Assembly: GCA_030597485.1 (NCBI GenBank) | Contig: JAUVRU010000126.1 | Span: 1 to 6,412, forward strand | Direction of reading: 5' to 3' | DNA: 6,412 nt | Origin: Anaerolineae bacterium | Lineage (GTDB): Bacteria > Chloroflexota > Anaerolineae > 4572-78 > NAK82 | Part shown: positions 6,275-6,412 of the stretch, piece by piece | Layout of the letters: each line of letters opens with the position of its first letter | How positions within the stretch are numbered: the first letter of the stretch is position 1 | Made by a program: the position numbers and the translations under genes | The notes under the pieces: generated by a model | Told to the model about the DNA's origin: nothing | What the model saw: the letters and a program-made list of their open reading frames with translations, nothing else | Database searches by the model: none

Positions 6275-6412
6275 CAGGAAACGGCTGAACGATAACCCGA
6301 TTCTTCAGGGCATACTCCGGGTTCCCTTTCAGTTTCCGCGAACACCTTGCCCGGATTCAGAATGTTGTTGGGATCGAAGAGGCGTTTGATGGCCAGCATT
6401 TTCTCCCTGGCC
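6274..6412 (-). CDS. FAD-linked oxidase, GlcD-like, C-terminal end only
   Basis: Read on the minus strand, the right edge encodes 45 residues in an open frame ending at TGA (6274-6276); the rest of the gene lies beyond the window. The segment MLAIKRLFDPNNILNPGKVF is the standard end of the FAD-linked oxidase C-terminal domain (glycolate oxidase GlcD, D-lactate dehydrogenase and relatives), where DP.N.LNPGK.F closes the protein. These flavoenzymes oxidise 2-hydroxy acids. The substrate cannot be told from this fragment. After the LNPGKVF motif come another 21 residues with no motif that I recognise, reaching the edge of the inverted repeat. The gene converges with the peptidase gene. Confidence 0.85.
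   Translation of the reverse strand, partial: AREKMLAIKRLFDPNNILNPGKVFAETEREPGVCPEESGYRSAVS

Noticed and set aside
6274..6412. Frameshifted or broken oxidase
   Set aside because: The visible frame is open to the edge and carries the intact C-terminal motif. The extra tail alone is not evidence of a frameshift.

Overview
This 6.4 kb window looks like ordinary housekeeping chromosome from a GC-rich bacterium. The best guess is the phylum Chloroflexota (Anaerolineae-like). That guess rests on three things: a TopA carrying an N-terminal CxxC/CxxC zinc ribbon resembling the small DUF5679 proteins I associate with that phylum, a short single-domain mannose-1-phosphate guanylyltransferase, and degenerate intergenic repeats of the 'AAATCCGCG...ATCTGCGTT' kind. 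It is an inference from protein style and not a proven assignment.

Layout from left to right: (1) dprA, whose first codons lie off the left edge (2-1075, +). (2) A 236-base gap with two short GC-rich hairpins, a possible extended -10 promoter and a strong purine-rich ribosome binding site. (3) A mannose-1-phosphate guanylyltransferase gene (1312-2391, +). (4) topA, 18 bases downstream and probably co-transcribed (2410-4890, +). (5) A 208-base gap that begins inside a heptanucleotide tandem array; this array also encodes the last 16 residues and the stop codon of TopA. (6) An M24B-family Xaa-Pro peptidase gene (5099-6169, +). (7) A 104-base convergent gap filled by an imperfect inverted repeat (6187-6274). 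(8) The last 45 codons of an FAD-linked (GlcD-like) oxidase on the minus strand (6274-6412).

DprA (ssDNA handling and RecA loading) and TopA (relaxing negative supercoils) often sit together in bacteria, and here a sugar nucleotidyltransferase lies between them. The peptidase and oxidase are metabolic neighbours with no evident link to the DNA genes. No mobile element, CRISPR array, tRNA or rRNA was recognised.

I see no clearly new multi-gene system. The most noteworthy signals are the 14-unit 7-bp repeat that writes the C-terminus and stop codon of TopA, the zinc ribbon fused to the TopA N-terminus, and the inverted repeat whose outer end meets the stop codon of the minus-strand oxidase.
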